From NCBI GenBank assembly GCA_902764825.1, contig CACWXL010000006.1, positions 1 through 64,000 of the forward strand: a DNA stretch of 64,000 nt, written 5' to 3'. The DNA comes from Oscillospiraceae bacterium (GTDB lineage: Bacteria > Bacillota > Clostridia > Saccharofermentanales > Saccharofermentanaceae). The notes below the pieces were generated by a model. The model did no database searches. It was given only the letters and a program-made list of their open reading frames with translations, and was not told where the DNA came from. Position 1 is the first letter of the stretch. Each line of letters starts with the position of its first letter. This document shows, piece by piece, positions 35,737-44,495 of the stretch. Position numbers and translations under genes: made by a program.

Positions 35737-38415
35737 TCAGCGGACTTTCACACCATCATGCTTTTTGCGCGTGACGACGGAATATGCGATAAAGCCTGCC
35801 AGCGAGACGAGGCTTATCAGAGCGCCGGCCTTGGCTCCGGGTCTGTCATACTTCAGTTCGATGTGGTGTTCGCCGGGCGTCAGTTCGAGAGCCATAAAGC
35901 CGATGTCGCCGTGTAGGATGACGGCCTTTTCGCCGTTATCGTATGCGGTCCAGCCGTCCGAATAAGGGATCGTCATGAGCAGATATTTCTTGCTGCCGGT
36001 AGTAGAGTTGAAGCTGACTTTGTCAGTTGCCAGGACCAGATCCGTAACGCCGTGATCAAGACCTGCGATGTTGGATTCGATCGACTTGACGTCTCTCTTG
36101 TAGAGCTTCATGCACTCGAAGCTGTAGTTGCCGGGTGCGTCAAACGTGATGTAGAGCTGGTTCACGGGAGAGGTCGTCCTGCCGGCATTGAGCATCCAGT
36201 CGTGCTTTCCGCCGTACATGTGGTTGGCGTACGTAGCGCCAATCAGATAGTTCGAGAGCTCCGGCACATCCTCGCCGTTGTAACGGCCGGACGCACGTAC
36301 ATAGTAGTTGATCGGATTGATCTCATTCTTGTCCAGATTCTGAATCGAGAAATAGATCTCCGCATCGCACTGCTCATCGAATGTCATTACAAATCCCGTC
36401 TTCTCCTTCGCGACCTTTATAACACCGTCTGAGATCTCATTGCCGTCATCACAGGTCACGGTGTATGAGAGTTCATTTCCTTCAAGGCCCTTGGTGACCG
36501 CATCGCCTGAATTGCCGGCAATGTCGGTGACACATGCTTTCATAAGGACCTCCTGCTTCTCAACAGGTGATAAGTTATTGAACTCTTCTTCCGAAATGTT
36601 TTGATCGAAGAGCGTGAACAGCGAGTTCTTATATTCCGACGTCAACAGTTTATACTGCTGATACGACTTGCCGTTATCAGTGCTGTATCCGACGGGAAGC
36701 ATCAGAGTGTCGTCGTTGATGAGATAGTAGTTAACTCCCATCAATGCCATCAGCTCGCTCCGGTTATCCAGGCCGTCGTAATTGAAATTGCAGGGGTTGG
36801 TGTTAAGACCGATGCTCTGATGGAACCTGTCGACATAATCGTTATACATGTTGTAGTAGAAGTTGACACCGCTCTTGCCAGTGAGCATGCTCGTGTTACG
36901 GTACTGCTTGACCGTCTTGGAGTGGTTATATCTGGTTCCGTCATTGACTTCCAGTTCATTGATAAGGACCATGCCGTTATCTTCTGTCAGAAGCTGATAT
37001 CCTTTGCCCGAAGGGACCAGATACATCATGGAAAGGCTTGTCGTATTTGAATATTTAAAGTATGCGGGCAGTATTACCGACACGCATGTTATGGCGACGC
37101 AGATGTATTGGTATGTCTTTTTCGGGCACTTATGCGAAAACATCATGGCCACGCCAAGCACGAGCGCAAACGCTGCAATAACGGCAAATCCGCTGATGCC
37201 GGCATCGAATACCGTAAGCCCTAAGAATACGTACAAGACAGTCACCAGGATCACGGCCAGCTTCCGGTTCTTAGAAAGATCGCGGATCTCCGGAAGGATC
37301 ACTGTGGTCATGTACGCAAGGACAAGGATGTAGAAGAACGACCAGCGGTTAGCAGGATAATTCCTTCCGTTGAAGATGTAGCCCACGAACGGAATGAGAA
37401 GTCCTAACGTCATAAGGATTATCTCTATCTTGAGGCGGCGGAGTTCTTTCCGGCTGATCATGAAAAGGACGATCAGCGACAGGAAGGCCACTGCAGAAAT
37501 ACCGATCATGCCGTCCCTCTCGAGCATGTTGTATGACGTAATGTAGCCCTGATAGAAGTTCTTGTAGTAAGTAAAGTCGTAAAGGGCCGGTACATAGCGC
37601 CTTAGTCCGAGCCGGCCCATGTTTCTCATGATGAGCGCCGCAGGGACAAGTGCAAATGCCGCGATAAATGCCGACCAGACTGAATAGAGCAGGAACGAGA
37701 TGACTTTTTTGATAAGGTCCTTGAATGTACGCTTGTCCTTGTCAGTCAGGATCCACTTCAGGAGGCAGTAGCAGACGAGCATGATCGCAAACATATAGAC
37801 GAAGTAGAAGGATGACAGAGCAAAGTACGCAAGCATGAGCACGTAGAGCGTGGGCTTTTTCTTCTCATACAGTTCGTCAGCACCCATTATCAGGATGGGA
37901 AGAACGTACATAGGCATGATAAAGCTCGACTGGTTAAGGCCGATATAAGCACATGCCGAGAACGTGTATACGATCGTCCCGCAGAATGTCGAATAATACT
38001 GATTGCCGCGCTTGAGCGACAGGATCGAAAAAGATATTCCGGCCAGATACAGCCTGAACACGACGATCGCATTAAAGACCGGCTCCGAGAATCTCTCCGG
38101 GATCCAAAGCGTTACCAGATACAGGGGATCTATGAAGTATCCGCCCATGCAGTCGAAAATATCCGTGCCGTAACCGATGTTGGGTTCCCACTGTTGGATA
38201 CCGCTCTTAAAGAACGCGCGGAACAGGCGCCCAGCCTCAATATAGCTGTTATAGTGCATGTTGAACGAGTCAACATAATTTAGCAGAGACTTGTCGTTGA
38301 TCAGAAGGTGAATTTGAAAACAAAGGAAAAACAACACGGCAAAAACAAGCGTATATGCCGCATAGTAAATGATCAGACGTCTCCGGTTGTCAATATTCTT
38401 AAGCTCCGTATTCAT
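35737..38415 (-). CDS. YfhO family membrane protein (GT-C type glycosyltransferase)
   Basis: 892 residues with about a dozen N-terminal membrane spans (residues 15-440), a large extracytoplasmic domain (about 450-860) and a last span near 868-885 followed by a basic tail. The first outer loop carries LLNYVDSFNMHYNSY and later IQQWEPNIGYGTDIFDCMGGYFIDPL, matching the YfhO family, in which the acidic residues of this loop are the likely catalytic site. YfhO proteins decorate lipoteichoic acid or other surface glycans using lipid-linked sugars; the exact glycan here is not known. It is transcribed divergently from the Ntn hydrolase gene. Confidence 0.88.
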   Translation of the reverse strand: MNTELKNIDNRRRLIIYYAAYTLVFAVLFFLCFQIHLLINDKSLLNYVDSFNMHYNSYIEAGRLFRAFFKSGIQQWEPNIGYGTDIFDCMGGYFIDPLYLVTLWIPERFSEPVFNAIVVFRLYLAGISFSILSLKRGNQYYSTFCGTIVYTFSACAYIGLNQSSFIMPMYVLPILIMGADELYEKKKPTLYVLMLAYFALSSFYFVYMFAIMLVCYCLLKWILTDKDKRTFKDLIKKVISFLLYSVWSAFIAAFALVPAALIMRNMGRLGLRRYVPALYDFTYYKNFYQGYITSYNMLERDGMIGISAVAFLSLIVLFMISRKELRRLKIEIILMTLGLLIPFVGYIFNGRNYPANRWSFFYILVLAYMTTVILPEIRDLSKNRKLAVILVTVLYVFLGLTVFDAGISGFAVIAAFALVLGVAMMFSHKCPKKTYQYICVAITCVSVILPAYFKYSNTTSLSMMYLVPSGKGYQLLTEDNGMVLINELEVNDGTRYNHSKTVKQYRNTSMLTGKSGVNFYYNMYNDYVDRFHQSIGLNTNPCNFNYDGLDNRSELMALMGVNYYLINDDTLMLPVGYSTDNGKSYQQYKLLTSEYKNSLFTLFDQNISEEEFNNLSPVEKQEVLMKACVTDIAGNSGDAVTKGLEGNELSYTVTCDDGNEISDGVIKVAKEKTGFVMTFDEQCDAEIYFSIQNLDKNEINPINYYVRASGRYNGEDVPELSNYLIGATYANHMYGGKHDWMLNAGRTTSPVNQLYITFDAPGNYSFECMKLYKRDVKSIESNIAGLDHGVTDLVLATDKVSFNSTTGSKKYLLMTIPYSDGWTAYDNGEKAVILHGDIGFMALELTPGEHHIELKYDRPGAKAGALISLVSLAGFIAYSVVTRKKHDGVKVR

Positions 38416-38684
38416 TAAACCGACTGTAAGACCGCTTCATAGTTATTCTCCAAAAAATGCGAACAAAACCCATATTCCTCTGCATAGAGGAGCCACCTAC
38501 CAGACAATAATAGTATATTTTGTTTAGCAAATATATAATTATCAAGAAAATGTAATATATTGCCGCCTGTACCTGCCGCGTTGTACCGCCTGCACCCGTG
38601 CCCGGAAACAGGCTTTGCAAATCCGATACAGAAACAATACAGCGCCGCGGTAATATGATGTAAAACCATGCCCGGGGGCAGTTC

Positions 38685-40370
38685 ATGCAAAGATCAAGAA
38701 AGACCGTCATCATCGTCACAGCCGTGCTCGCCGCAGCAGGCATCGTGTCAACTGTAATAGGAACGGCCGTAAAGAACAGCGTCAGCCGCGCCGAATATAA
38801 GGATGCGGGCAGCATCGATGCGTCAGATATCGGCAAGAGTTATTCGGTAAAGCTTGATACGGAGAATCTTTTCGAGGGCGGGCAGGATCTGTACTGCTAT
38901 CAGATCGGCTACGATGACGACTCTTTTATCACGATCCCGGTGAGGGGCTATAAGTCCGATTCCAGCGTCAATAGTTCGTCTTACAGCAGTGCCAACGGCC
39001 ACATGACCGTCAACGTTAAGGCGACGCCGGAGGGCACCGGCAAGGCGATCGCCGACCATTACGACAAGGATTACGAAGAGAAGCTCATTAAGCTCAAAAA
39101 GCTTAAGGAAGACGGCATTCCGGAGGGCTCCAACCTTACCATGGAGAAGCTCGACTTTGCCATTGAGATATACGAAGAAGCCGCAAGTGACGAAGGCTAC
39201 AAGACCAACCTGGAATCCGTTACTGCCTATGAATTTGAAGTCGTGGACGTGAGGTTCTATAACATCCTGACCGCGGCCGGGTGGCTTGCCGCGATCCCCA
39301 TGCTGATAATCCTCGCCTACGCGCTCCTGGGCATAAGATTCAAGGCGCGCCATCTCGTGCTCGGCACCTGCGCGGCTATCCTCATCGCTGCGGTCTGTCT
39401 TGCCCTGATCGCTCGAAAAGATATCTCCACGATGTTATCCCTTAAAGAATATGCGCCCGGCATCTACACCATGCGCATCGACAGCGATTACAAGCTCGAC
39501 AAGATCCTTGAAGACGGCCCTTACGACGAGAATTCCGTGGCAAGATGGGTGTCCGAGAATATGTTCTGGAACATCCCGATCGGCCTTGATATTTCGGACT
39601 TCGGGTGCTGCTCGTTCGCGTGCACAGACCCTGACGGAAATCACCTTTTCGGGCGCAATTACGACTACAAGCGCACAGACGCCCTGATCTTCTACACGGA
39701 GCCTGAAAACGGCTACGCGTCGATCGCGGTCACCGACCTTGCGATCGTTAACATGGCAGGCGACTCGAAGCGTCATGAACCCGATTCTCTTTACGGCAGG
39801 GCATTCTTAAGGGCTGCGCCCCTCCTTACCTCCGACGGAATAAACGAGGCAGGCCTTGGCGTCTCCATGCTGAGCCTCGATTACACTGACATGAGCCAGA
39901 ACACAGGCAAGACACCCCTCTACCTCCCCATCGCGCAGAGGGCCATCCTCGAAAAATGCGCTTCGGTAGATGAGGCCATCGCGCTCCTTAGAAACTACGA
40001 CATCAAGACCATGGTCGGAAGGTCTTTCCACATCTTCATAACCGACAAGACCGGCAGGTCCGTCGTTGCCGAATGGGTAGACGGCGAGCTTAAGATCGTC
40101 GAGTCAAAGCAGGTCACGAACTTCTTTATGTCTGCTCCCGAACGCGAGCAGTGCGACCGCTACGACACGATTGTCAAGCGTCTTGCTGATAAGAACGGCG
40201 TGCTGACTTCGGGCGAGGCCATGACACTCCTTATGGACGCGAGCCAGAATTACAAGACGAATAAGACCGAGTGGTCCTGCGTCTACGATCTCGACAACTT
40301 CAAGCTCTATTTCGTCTCCGACAGAGACACGTCGAATGTGATCGAAGTAACGAGGGAGACGTTTAAGTAA
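38685..40370 (+). CDS. Membrane-anchored linear amide C-N hydrolase (Ntn, choloylglycine hydrolase-like)
   Basis: 561 residues. An N-terminal span (about 7-28), a soluble insert (about 35-180) and two spans (about 200-218 and 226-245) precede a C-terminal hydrolase domain (about 300-555). That domain opens FGCCSFACTDPDGNHLFGRNYDY, where Cys309 aligns with the nucleophile of penicillin V acylase/bile salt hydrolase relatives, and continues with the family's GLGVSML and VVAEWVDG segments. In the family the Cys must become the N-terminus, so cleavage before Cys309 would release the enzyme from its membrane part (inference). The substrate is some linear amide and is unknown. Confidence 0.82.
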   Translation: MQRSRKTVIIVTAVLAAAGIVSTVIGTAVKNSVSRAEYKDAGSIDASDIGKSYSVKLDTENLFEGGQDLYCYQIGYDDDSFITIPVRGYKSDSSVNSSSYSSANGHMTVNVKATPEGTGKAIADHYDKDYEEKLIKLKKLKEDGIPEGSNLTMEKLDFAIEIYEEAASDEGYKTNLESVTAYEFEVVDVRFYNILTAAGWLAAIPMLIILAYALLGIRFKARHLVLGTCAAILIAAVCLALIARKDISTMLSLKEYAPGIYTMRIDSDYKLDKILEDGPYDENSVARWVSENMFWNIPIGLDISDFGCCSFACTDPDGNHLFGRNYDYKRTDALIFYTEPENGYASIAVTDLAIVNMAGDSKRHEPDSLYGRAFLRAAPLLTSDGINEAGLGVSMLSLDYTDMSQNTGKTPLYLPIAQRAILEKCASVDEAIALLRNYDIKTMVGRSFHIFITDKTGRSVVAEWVDGELKIVESKQVTNFFMSAPEREQCDRYDTIVKRLADKNGVLTSGEAMTLLMDASQNYKTNKTEWSCVYDLDNFKLYFVSDRDTSNVIEVTRETFK

Positions 40371-40481
40371 GGGGCTTCGTGCATAGTGCCCGGCGCCTTG
40401 TAAATTGGCTTTAGGCGTTATCCGTGGTTGCCGTTCAGGGTGAATTTCAGGGATAATTTTTGAGCAGAGTTCAGTGTAGAT

Positions 40482-40579
40482 TTCAGGGTAAGACTGAAGT
40501 TTAGACTGAATTTTTATCGTTTTACGATTGTTGTTCTGTGTGGAATTCAGGGTAAGCCTGAAGTTTAGCCTGAAATTTT
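40482..40579. repeat. Pair of TTCAGGGTAAG repeats with internal hairpins
   Basis: Two units of about 33 bases, 40482-40514 and 40546-40579, read TTCAGGGTAAG[A/C]CTGAAGTTTAG[A/C]CTGAA with the same A-to-C change at both variable positions. Shorter relatives (TTCAGGGTGAA, TTCAGGGATAA, TTCAGTGTAGA) precede them from 40434. This fills most of the 368-base gap between the Ntn hydrolase and the next gene; no gene is seen in it. Confidence 0.7.
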
Positions 40580-40616
40580 AAGCGAATCAGCATTATATAG
40601 CTCACCAGACATCGAA

Positions 40617-40647
40617 AAGGAGCTGCCTCTTCACGAAGCAGCTCCTT
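40617..40647 (-). terminator. Hairpin, probable terminator of the Ser/Thr-rich protein gene
   Basis: A 10-bp stem AAGGAGCTGC / GCAGCTCCTT with an 11-base loop; on the minus strand it is followed by only a short TTTTC, so termination strength is uncertain. Confidence 0.55.
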
Positions 40648-40738
40648 AAAGCATCACTGATTTGCAGGTGCCGGTCGGGGGATGTGTAATTGTTTGGTTG
40701 AGTTCGGATTTTGGGTTAAAGGAGCCTGACCACCTGCC

Positions 40739-41557
40739 TCAGGTGCTTGATGAGGGTTTCTTTCTTGTATTGGTCTCGCTGCTGTCAGAGGACTGATCCT
40801 GCGTAGTCTGAGTAGCTTTAGTATTCTTAGTGCTCTGGGACTTCTTGCGGGATGTACTGCCTGCTGACGTACTGCTTGTTGACGAGCCGCTTGAGGATGA
40901 GCCTGACTTGCCGGAGGATGATCTGCTTGTTGATGTACCACTCGAAGTCATAGTCTTCTTACCGGATGTTGCACCGGACGTAGTGGTCTTCTTGCTGCTT
41001 GTACTGCTGCTTCCTGTCGTTGACTTCTTGCGGGAGGACGCCGAAGATTTGCTGCCGGAAGGCTTATTCGTCTTTCTTCCTGAACTGCCTGAAGTTCTTT
41101 TATCTGACGTTCCCGCGTCGGGAATGACCTTCAGTTTGTCCTGACCGGAAGTTCCGCCTGACGCAGATTGAGCGGCATCATTTCCTGCAGCGGCTACCGG
41201 TATTGCCGGATCGACATCCTGGGTCTTTACTATCTGCGTGTCGCGCCCGACAAGCAGTCGGTCAACGGCGATCACTCCGCCTGCGCCTGCCGCGCCTCCG
41301 ACAAGAGAGCAGCAAAGCGCCAGAACTACGATCTTTGCTGCCGTACCTCTTGTCTTCTTTGGGGGGAGCGTACTATGAGAAATGTTTGAATCTGTTATCT
41401 GTTCTTCAGCGGCCGCATTTACGGCCGACGTTTCCTTGCTGATATCTTCCGCCGCATTTACGGCCACGATCTCTTCGCTGCTGTCTGTAACCTCATTAAC
41501 GACAGCTGTCTCTTCAACGATGTCTGCTTCCTTGTTCATGTCTTTTTCCATGGGCAT
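40739..41557 (-). CDS. Single-span membrane protein with long Ser/Thr/Lys-rich tail
   Basis: 272 residues from the ATG at 41557, preceded by AAAGGACAG; a longer frame to 41602 lacks a ribosome site. An acidic Ala/Glu/Val-rich N-terminal part (1-75) is followed by KKTRGTAAKIVVLALCCSLVGG, one Gly/Ala-rich membrane span (about 80-105), then about 160 residues dominated by Ser, Thr, Gly and Lys. The membrane-proximal GGAAGAGGVIAVDRLL resembles the region before DegP/HtrA proteases, but no protease domain follows. It is probably a surface or stalk-like protein of unknown role. Confidence 0.65.
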   Translation of the reverse strand: MPMEKDMNKEADIVEETAVVNEVTDSSEEIVAVNAAEDISKETSAVNAAAEEQITDSNISHSTLPPKKTRGTAAKIVVLALCCSLVGGAAGAGGVIAVDRLLVGRDTQIVKTQDVDPAIPVAAAGNDAAQSASGGTSGQDKLKVIPDAGTSDKRTSGSSGRKTNKPSGSKSSASSRKKSTTGSSSTSSKKTTTSGATSGKKTMTSSGTSTSRSSSGKSGSSSSGSSTSSTSAGSTSRKKSQSTKNTKATQTTQDQSSDSSETNTRKKPSSST

Positions 41558-41716
41558 CTGTCCTTTCTTCCGTTTGGATTTGAGTCCATTATCCGGGCCC
41601 AACCTGAAACGGACTTGAAATCAAATGAGGCAGTTTTATGGACAATTTCGCGCCGGACCAACATAAACAGACGATGCTAATGCTACAATGTCTGAAGGAT
41701 AATCAGGAGGAAAACT

Positions 41717-42598
41717 ATGAGCAACGTTCCATTTTTTGAGAGCGAGAAGATCGCTGACAGGACTTATAAGATAAAGAATGCTTTCACCGGCGGGTTTGAC
41801 ACGCTTTGTTATCTTGCGGAGGGCGACGATTACGCTCTCCTGATCGATACGATGTACGGCTTCGGCGACCTGAATTCTTATGTGAAGACCCTGACCGACA
41901 AGCCCGTGAAGGTCGTTAACACGCACGGGCACTGGGACCACGTCGGCGGCAATTTCCATTTCGATTCGTGCTACATTCCGGTAAGGGACATTAGCACCTT
42001 TCAGGGATATATCGGGTTCCCTAAAGAGCAGCTTTTCGAGCTCGCGAAAAACTCCGCGAAAGACGAATACAAGGACCTTCTGGTGCTGGATGAGAATTTC
42101 GCCGGCACGCATCCGATGAAGGTGTATCCAGTATCTGACGGTGATGTTTTCGACCTTGGCGGACGGAAACTCGAGGTCGTGGACTGCGGCGGCCACACGC
42201 CCGGACACATTGTCCTGATCGATGACATGACGAGGATCTGCTTTGCGGGCGACGTGTGCAACGGCAACACGCTCCTGGAGTTCGACGACTGCCTCCCCGT
42301 CTCCGTCTATCTCGAAAACTTAAAGCGCCTGAAGACTTACGCCCCTCGCTTCGACATGATGTACGGCGGTCACGAGATCTTCGATTCGTCTATTATCGAC
42401 GAAGGCATCGAAACGGCCGCGAAAGTCATCGCCGGCACTGATGACAATGTCAAAGAAACCGGCATGACCGGCAAAGATATCTGCTATGCCTACAAGAAGA
42501 ACGACGACGGCTCCAACGAAGGCGGCCACCGCTTCAACATGAGCTACGACCCGGAGAGGGTTATTGGGGATGATGTGAGGGGGATAGTAATCAAGTAA
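41717..42598 (+). CDS. Metallo-beta-lactamase-fold hydrolase
   Basis: 293 residues. The metal motif is NTHGHWDHVGGN (His70, His72, Asp74, His75); DCGGHTPGH supplies the next His; FAGDVCNG the bridging Asp; MYGGHE the last His. This is a complete binuclear metal site of the glyoxalase II/RNase Z-like superfamily. No signal peptide is seen. It stands alone, with AGGAGG before the start. The substrate is unknown. Confidence 0.9.
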   Translation: MSNVPFFESEKIADRTYKIKNAFTGGFDTLCYLAEGDDYALLIDTMYGFGDLNSYVKTLTDKPVKVVNTHGHWDHVGGNFHFDSCYIPVRDISTFQGYIGFPKEQLFELAKNSAKDEYKDLLVLDENFAGTHPMKVYPVSDGDVFDLGGRKLEVVDCGGHTPGHIVLIDDMTRICFAGDVCNGNTLLEFDDCLPVSVYLENLKRLKTYAPRFDMMYGGHEIFDSSIIDEGIETAAKVIAGTDDNVKETGMTGKDICYAYKKNDDGSNEGGHRFNMSYDPERVIGDDVRGIVIK

Positions 42599-42630
42599 GG
42601 TAACCGTGTCGCACTAAGAATAATGGATGG

Positions 42631-43185
42631 TCATCGTTGCGAACTTGGGTGAGCTTCGGAGGAATTTATAGCATTTTTCGCGGCGGTGATTTCTTTTCCA
42701 AACCCGCACCAATATTTTGCTTGCTTCCTAATAGCCAATTTCATTTCCAAATCTTTGCGGTCTTGGGCATTCCATATCTTTTGCTTATCAACATAGACAT
42801 CGAAATATAGATATTTATATTTGCTAGCTATATCTTTATATTTATCAAGATCACGACTATTCTCGGTAATAGGAAGCAGCACACTCCAATCAAACTGCTT
42901 AACCCTATTCCTTTTACTGAGTTTGGGCTTATCGTAATCGTAATCACGAACTATATAACCAATATCTCTGCATATTTCATTTGCAATATCAGTTACTTGT
43001 CCAACTTCCAAAGCATCTGCAACTGCGCTGTCACCTTTTTCGGCTTTTCCGTAAAGAATCCATATGCCTTGTTCATTACACTCGCGGAGAGAATTGCTGT
43101 GTACCGTCCAGAAATCCTCAGTTTTTTCCAAGACTACTGCTTTTTCTATTAACTTGCCTGAAAATTGTTTTTCTAATTCGTCCAT
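42631..43185 (-). CDS. Hypothetical protein at the edge of the AT-rich island
   Basis: 184 residues, soluble, with no signal or membrane span. Visible features are EQGIWILYGKAEKGDSAVADALEVG and a basic stretch DKPKLSKRNRVKQFDW; neither defines a family for me. It converges with the metallo-hydrolase gene, and from here on the DNA is markedly more AT-rich, so it marks the left border of the accessory island. Confidence 0.6.
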   Translation of the reverse strand: MDELEKQFSGKLIEKAVVLEKTEDFWTVHSNSLRECNEQGIWILYGKAEKGDSAVADALEVGQVTDIANEICRDIGYIVRDYDYDKPKLSKRNRVKQFDWSVLLPITENSRDLDKYKDIASKYKYLYFDVYVDKQKIWNAQDRKDLEMKLAIRKQAKYWCGFGKEITAAKNAINSSEAHPSSQR

Positions 43186-43310
43186 ACTAATTCCTGTTTT
43201 AATATAATTGCTTTTTGCTATTCTATTTGATAAAGACTTATTTCAAATGTTTCTTCATTAAATACAAGAACAATTTCGATATTACTAAGTTCAATATAAC
43301 ACTTATGATC

Positions 43311-43658
43311 TTACACTATAGTAAGAACCTCTTCCGGATTGATTTCCGGCTTATTGATTTCCGTCCAATACCTCACCCCAAGAGCACGAAAAAACAACCC
43401 TCCTTTCCCATCATTGAGATCATTGATTATATAGAATCCGTCTTTCTTGATGTCAAAACGATGTGGTGTGCCGTTTTTCTCCATTATAGTAAGCGTATCC
43501 CCCTCCTTAAACCAATATGCCAACTGCATATGCCAGATTGAACCATTTTCGGTCGGGCGTTCATAACAAATCAAGTACTGTTTGTCCCCGTTAAGACCTT
43601 CGATCTTTTCCTCGTTGTCAACGTAATGCCAGATGTAAGTACCATTTAATTCATGCAT
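43311..43658 (-). CDS. Hypothetical protein
   Basis: 115 residues with a beta-rich look: MHELNGTYIWHYVDNEEKIEG, GSIWHMQLAYWFKEGDTLTIM and a closing PEINPEEVLTIV. No signal peptide. AGGAGG-like sequence (AAGGAGGATTAGAAT) precedes the ATG. No family is recognised. It lies on the island between another unknown gene and the tiny membrane proteins. Confidence 0.6.
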   Translation of the reverse strand: MHELNGTYIWHYVDNEEKIEGLNGDKQYLICYERPTENGSIWHMQLAYWFKEGDTLTIMEKNGTPHRFDIKKDGFYIINDLNDGKGGLFFRALGVRYWTEINKPEINPEEVLTIV

Positions 43659-43768
43659 ATTCTAATCCTCCTTGATTCTGATTTTTCCCTTATTCATGAA
43701 AATTTATTTGCGAGGAAAACATCCTCTCAACTACTTGTGAAACAGTAGTAAACTTCGCAACGGCAGCT

Positions 43769-43933
43769 TTAGCCATCGCTATCAGTGGTTTTGGCGAACA
43801 AAGAGCGTACGCCAAGAATCAGAATGCCGATAATAAATATGAGTTTTACCGGCCCAGCAGGCAGATTGTTACCAATTGCCAATAAGCGAAAGAGAACAAC
43901 TGCGAAAAAGACTTTTCTAATAATCTTAAACAT
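43769..43933 (-). CDS. Tiny two-span membrane protein (54 residues)
   Basis: A short gene with GGAGGGG 6 bases before its ATG. The product starts MFKIIRKVFFAVVLFRLLAIG, then a short polar turn (NNLPAG) and a second hydrophobic segment KLIFIIGILILGVRSLF, ending in a polar KTTDSDG tail. It is the third of three tiny membrane protein genes in a row (44324 to 43769), all with near-consensus ribosome sites, divergent from the WYL regulator gene. Confidence 0.62.
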   Translation of the reverse strand: MFKIIRKVFFAVVLFRLLAIGNNLPAGPVKLIFIIGILILGVRSLFAKTTDSDG

Positions 43934-43998
43934 AATCTACCCCTCCAAAAAGTATATTGTTCCTGTAGCTACCCTGGCTTCTTACTTCGAGTGGGAGG

Positions 43999-44196
43999 TT
44001 AGTATTCCTCCCACTCATTAGATGCAGGTGTTGGTATGCGGGATTTGGCGAAGCCAAGGACGAGTTCGGCGATGCCGGCAATGAGCGCGATGACAGTATC
44101 GTCGAACGGGCCGAAGAAGAGGTCAGGCATGACGACATACAATGCCGCGCCGATGAGTACGATTGACTGGATTTTAGAAATAGAAGTTTTATTCAT
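43999..44196 (-). CDS. Small membrane protein, YkvA/DUF1232-like
   Basis: 65 residues. IVLIGAALYVVMPDLFFGPFDDTVIALIAGIAELVLGF has the Y-x-x-x-P-D-x-x-x-G-x-x-D-D pattern of YkvA/DUF1232 membrane proteins, in a very short form with about two spans. GGAGG stands 7 bases before the ATG. It ends in an acidic ASNEWEEY tail. It is the middle gene of the three-gene tiny membrane protein cluster. Confidence 0.68.
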   Translation of the reverse strand: MNKTSISKIQSIVLIGAALYVVMPDLFFGPFDDTVIALIAGIAELVLGFAKSRIPTPASNEWEEY

Positions 44197-44255
44197 GGTA
44201 TTACCTCCGAATGATTTGATGTTTCCTAGTTGTTACTCTTTGTAAGGAAGTGCTG

Positions 44256-44324
44256 TCACTTCCTTAAGTATGAAAAACCGATGATGATAAAGCCGATGCC
44301 GATTACTATTAATCCGAGTCCCAT
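44256..44324 (-). CDS. 22-residue single-span membrane peptide
   Basis: The ATG at 44324 has TAAGGAGG 6 bases upstream, the best ribosome site in the region. The product is MGLGLIVIGIGFIIIGFSYL plus two basic residues, i.e. one membrane span. A candidate promoter for it (TTAATA, 17 bases, TAGTAT) lies just upstream within the region shared with the WYL gene. It is the first gene of a run of three tiny membrane proteins. Such short spans can be toxins or regulators of larger membrane proteins; no evidence distinguishes these. Confidence 0.6.
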   Translation of the reverse strand: MGLGLIVIGIGFIIIGFSYLRK

Positions 44325-44372
44325 AATCTACCTCCTTAAGTTCCTGAAACTGGCCTAGCTGTTCTTGACTCT

Positions 44373-44401
44373 ATACTATCAGCGAAATATGAACTTATTA
44401 A
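44373..44401 (-). promoter_or_regulatory. Predicted promoter for the tiny membrane protein operon
   Basis: On the minus strand TTAATA (44401-44396), 17-base spacer, TAGTAT (44378-44373), about 50 bases before the 22-residue gene. An ATATGAAC half-site (44387-44394) lies inside the spacer. Confidence 0.5.
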
Positions 44402-44423
44402 TGTACATTTCTAAAAGATATCG

Positions 44424-44431
44424 GTTCATAT
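44424..44431 (+). promoter_or_regulatory. GTTCATAT half-site between divergent promoters
   Basis: GTTCATAT, the reverse complement of ATATGAAC at 44387-44394; the two form an inverted pair with ATGTACAT between them. It lies just upstream of the -35 of the WYL gene promoter. Confidence 0.5.
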
Positions 44432-44435
44432 TCAA

Positions 44436-44464
44436 TTGATATAATCTTAATTTTCTCTTATAAT
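44436..44464 (+). promoter_or_regulatory. Predicted sigma-A promoter of the WYL regulator gene
   Basis: TTGATA (44436-44441), exactly 17 bases, TATAAT (44459-44464). The start codon used is 32 bases further on. Confidence 0.7.
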
Positions 44465-44467
44465 TAG

Positions 44468-44482
44468 TTCATATAATATGAA
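44468..44482. promoter_or_regulatory. Palindromic operator candidate at the WYL transcription start
   Basis: TTCATAT-A-ATATGAA, perfect 7-bp arms, placed over the expected transcription start and before the ribosome site. It shares its half-site with 44387 and 44424. Confidence 0.6.
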
Positions 44483-44495
44483 TTTAGGAGTAGCT

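Noticed and set aside
35538..35774. Plus-strand frame with repeated V-R-P-E-G-N segments
   Set aside because: The repetition comes from the intergenic DNA repeat family; the same bases at 9271 are in a different context and non-coding.
40739..41557. HtrA/DegP-type protease, suggested by the Gly/Ala-rich span
   Set aside because: No trypsin-like His/Asp/Ser motifs follow; the rest is low-complexity Ser/Thr/Lys sequence.
42631..43185. GIY-YIG-like nuclease, suggested by GIWILYGK
   Set aside because: The second motif and the catalytic Arg/Glu pattern of the family are not found; left as unknown.
44478..44495. Upstream ATG for the WYL gene
   Set aside because: It lies within the palindrome and before the ribosome site; the ATG at 44496 has proper spacing.
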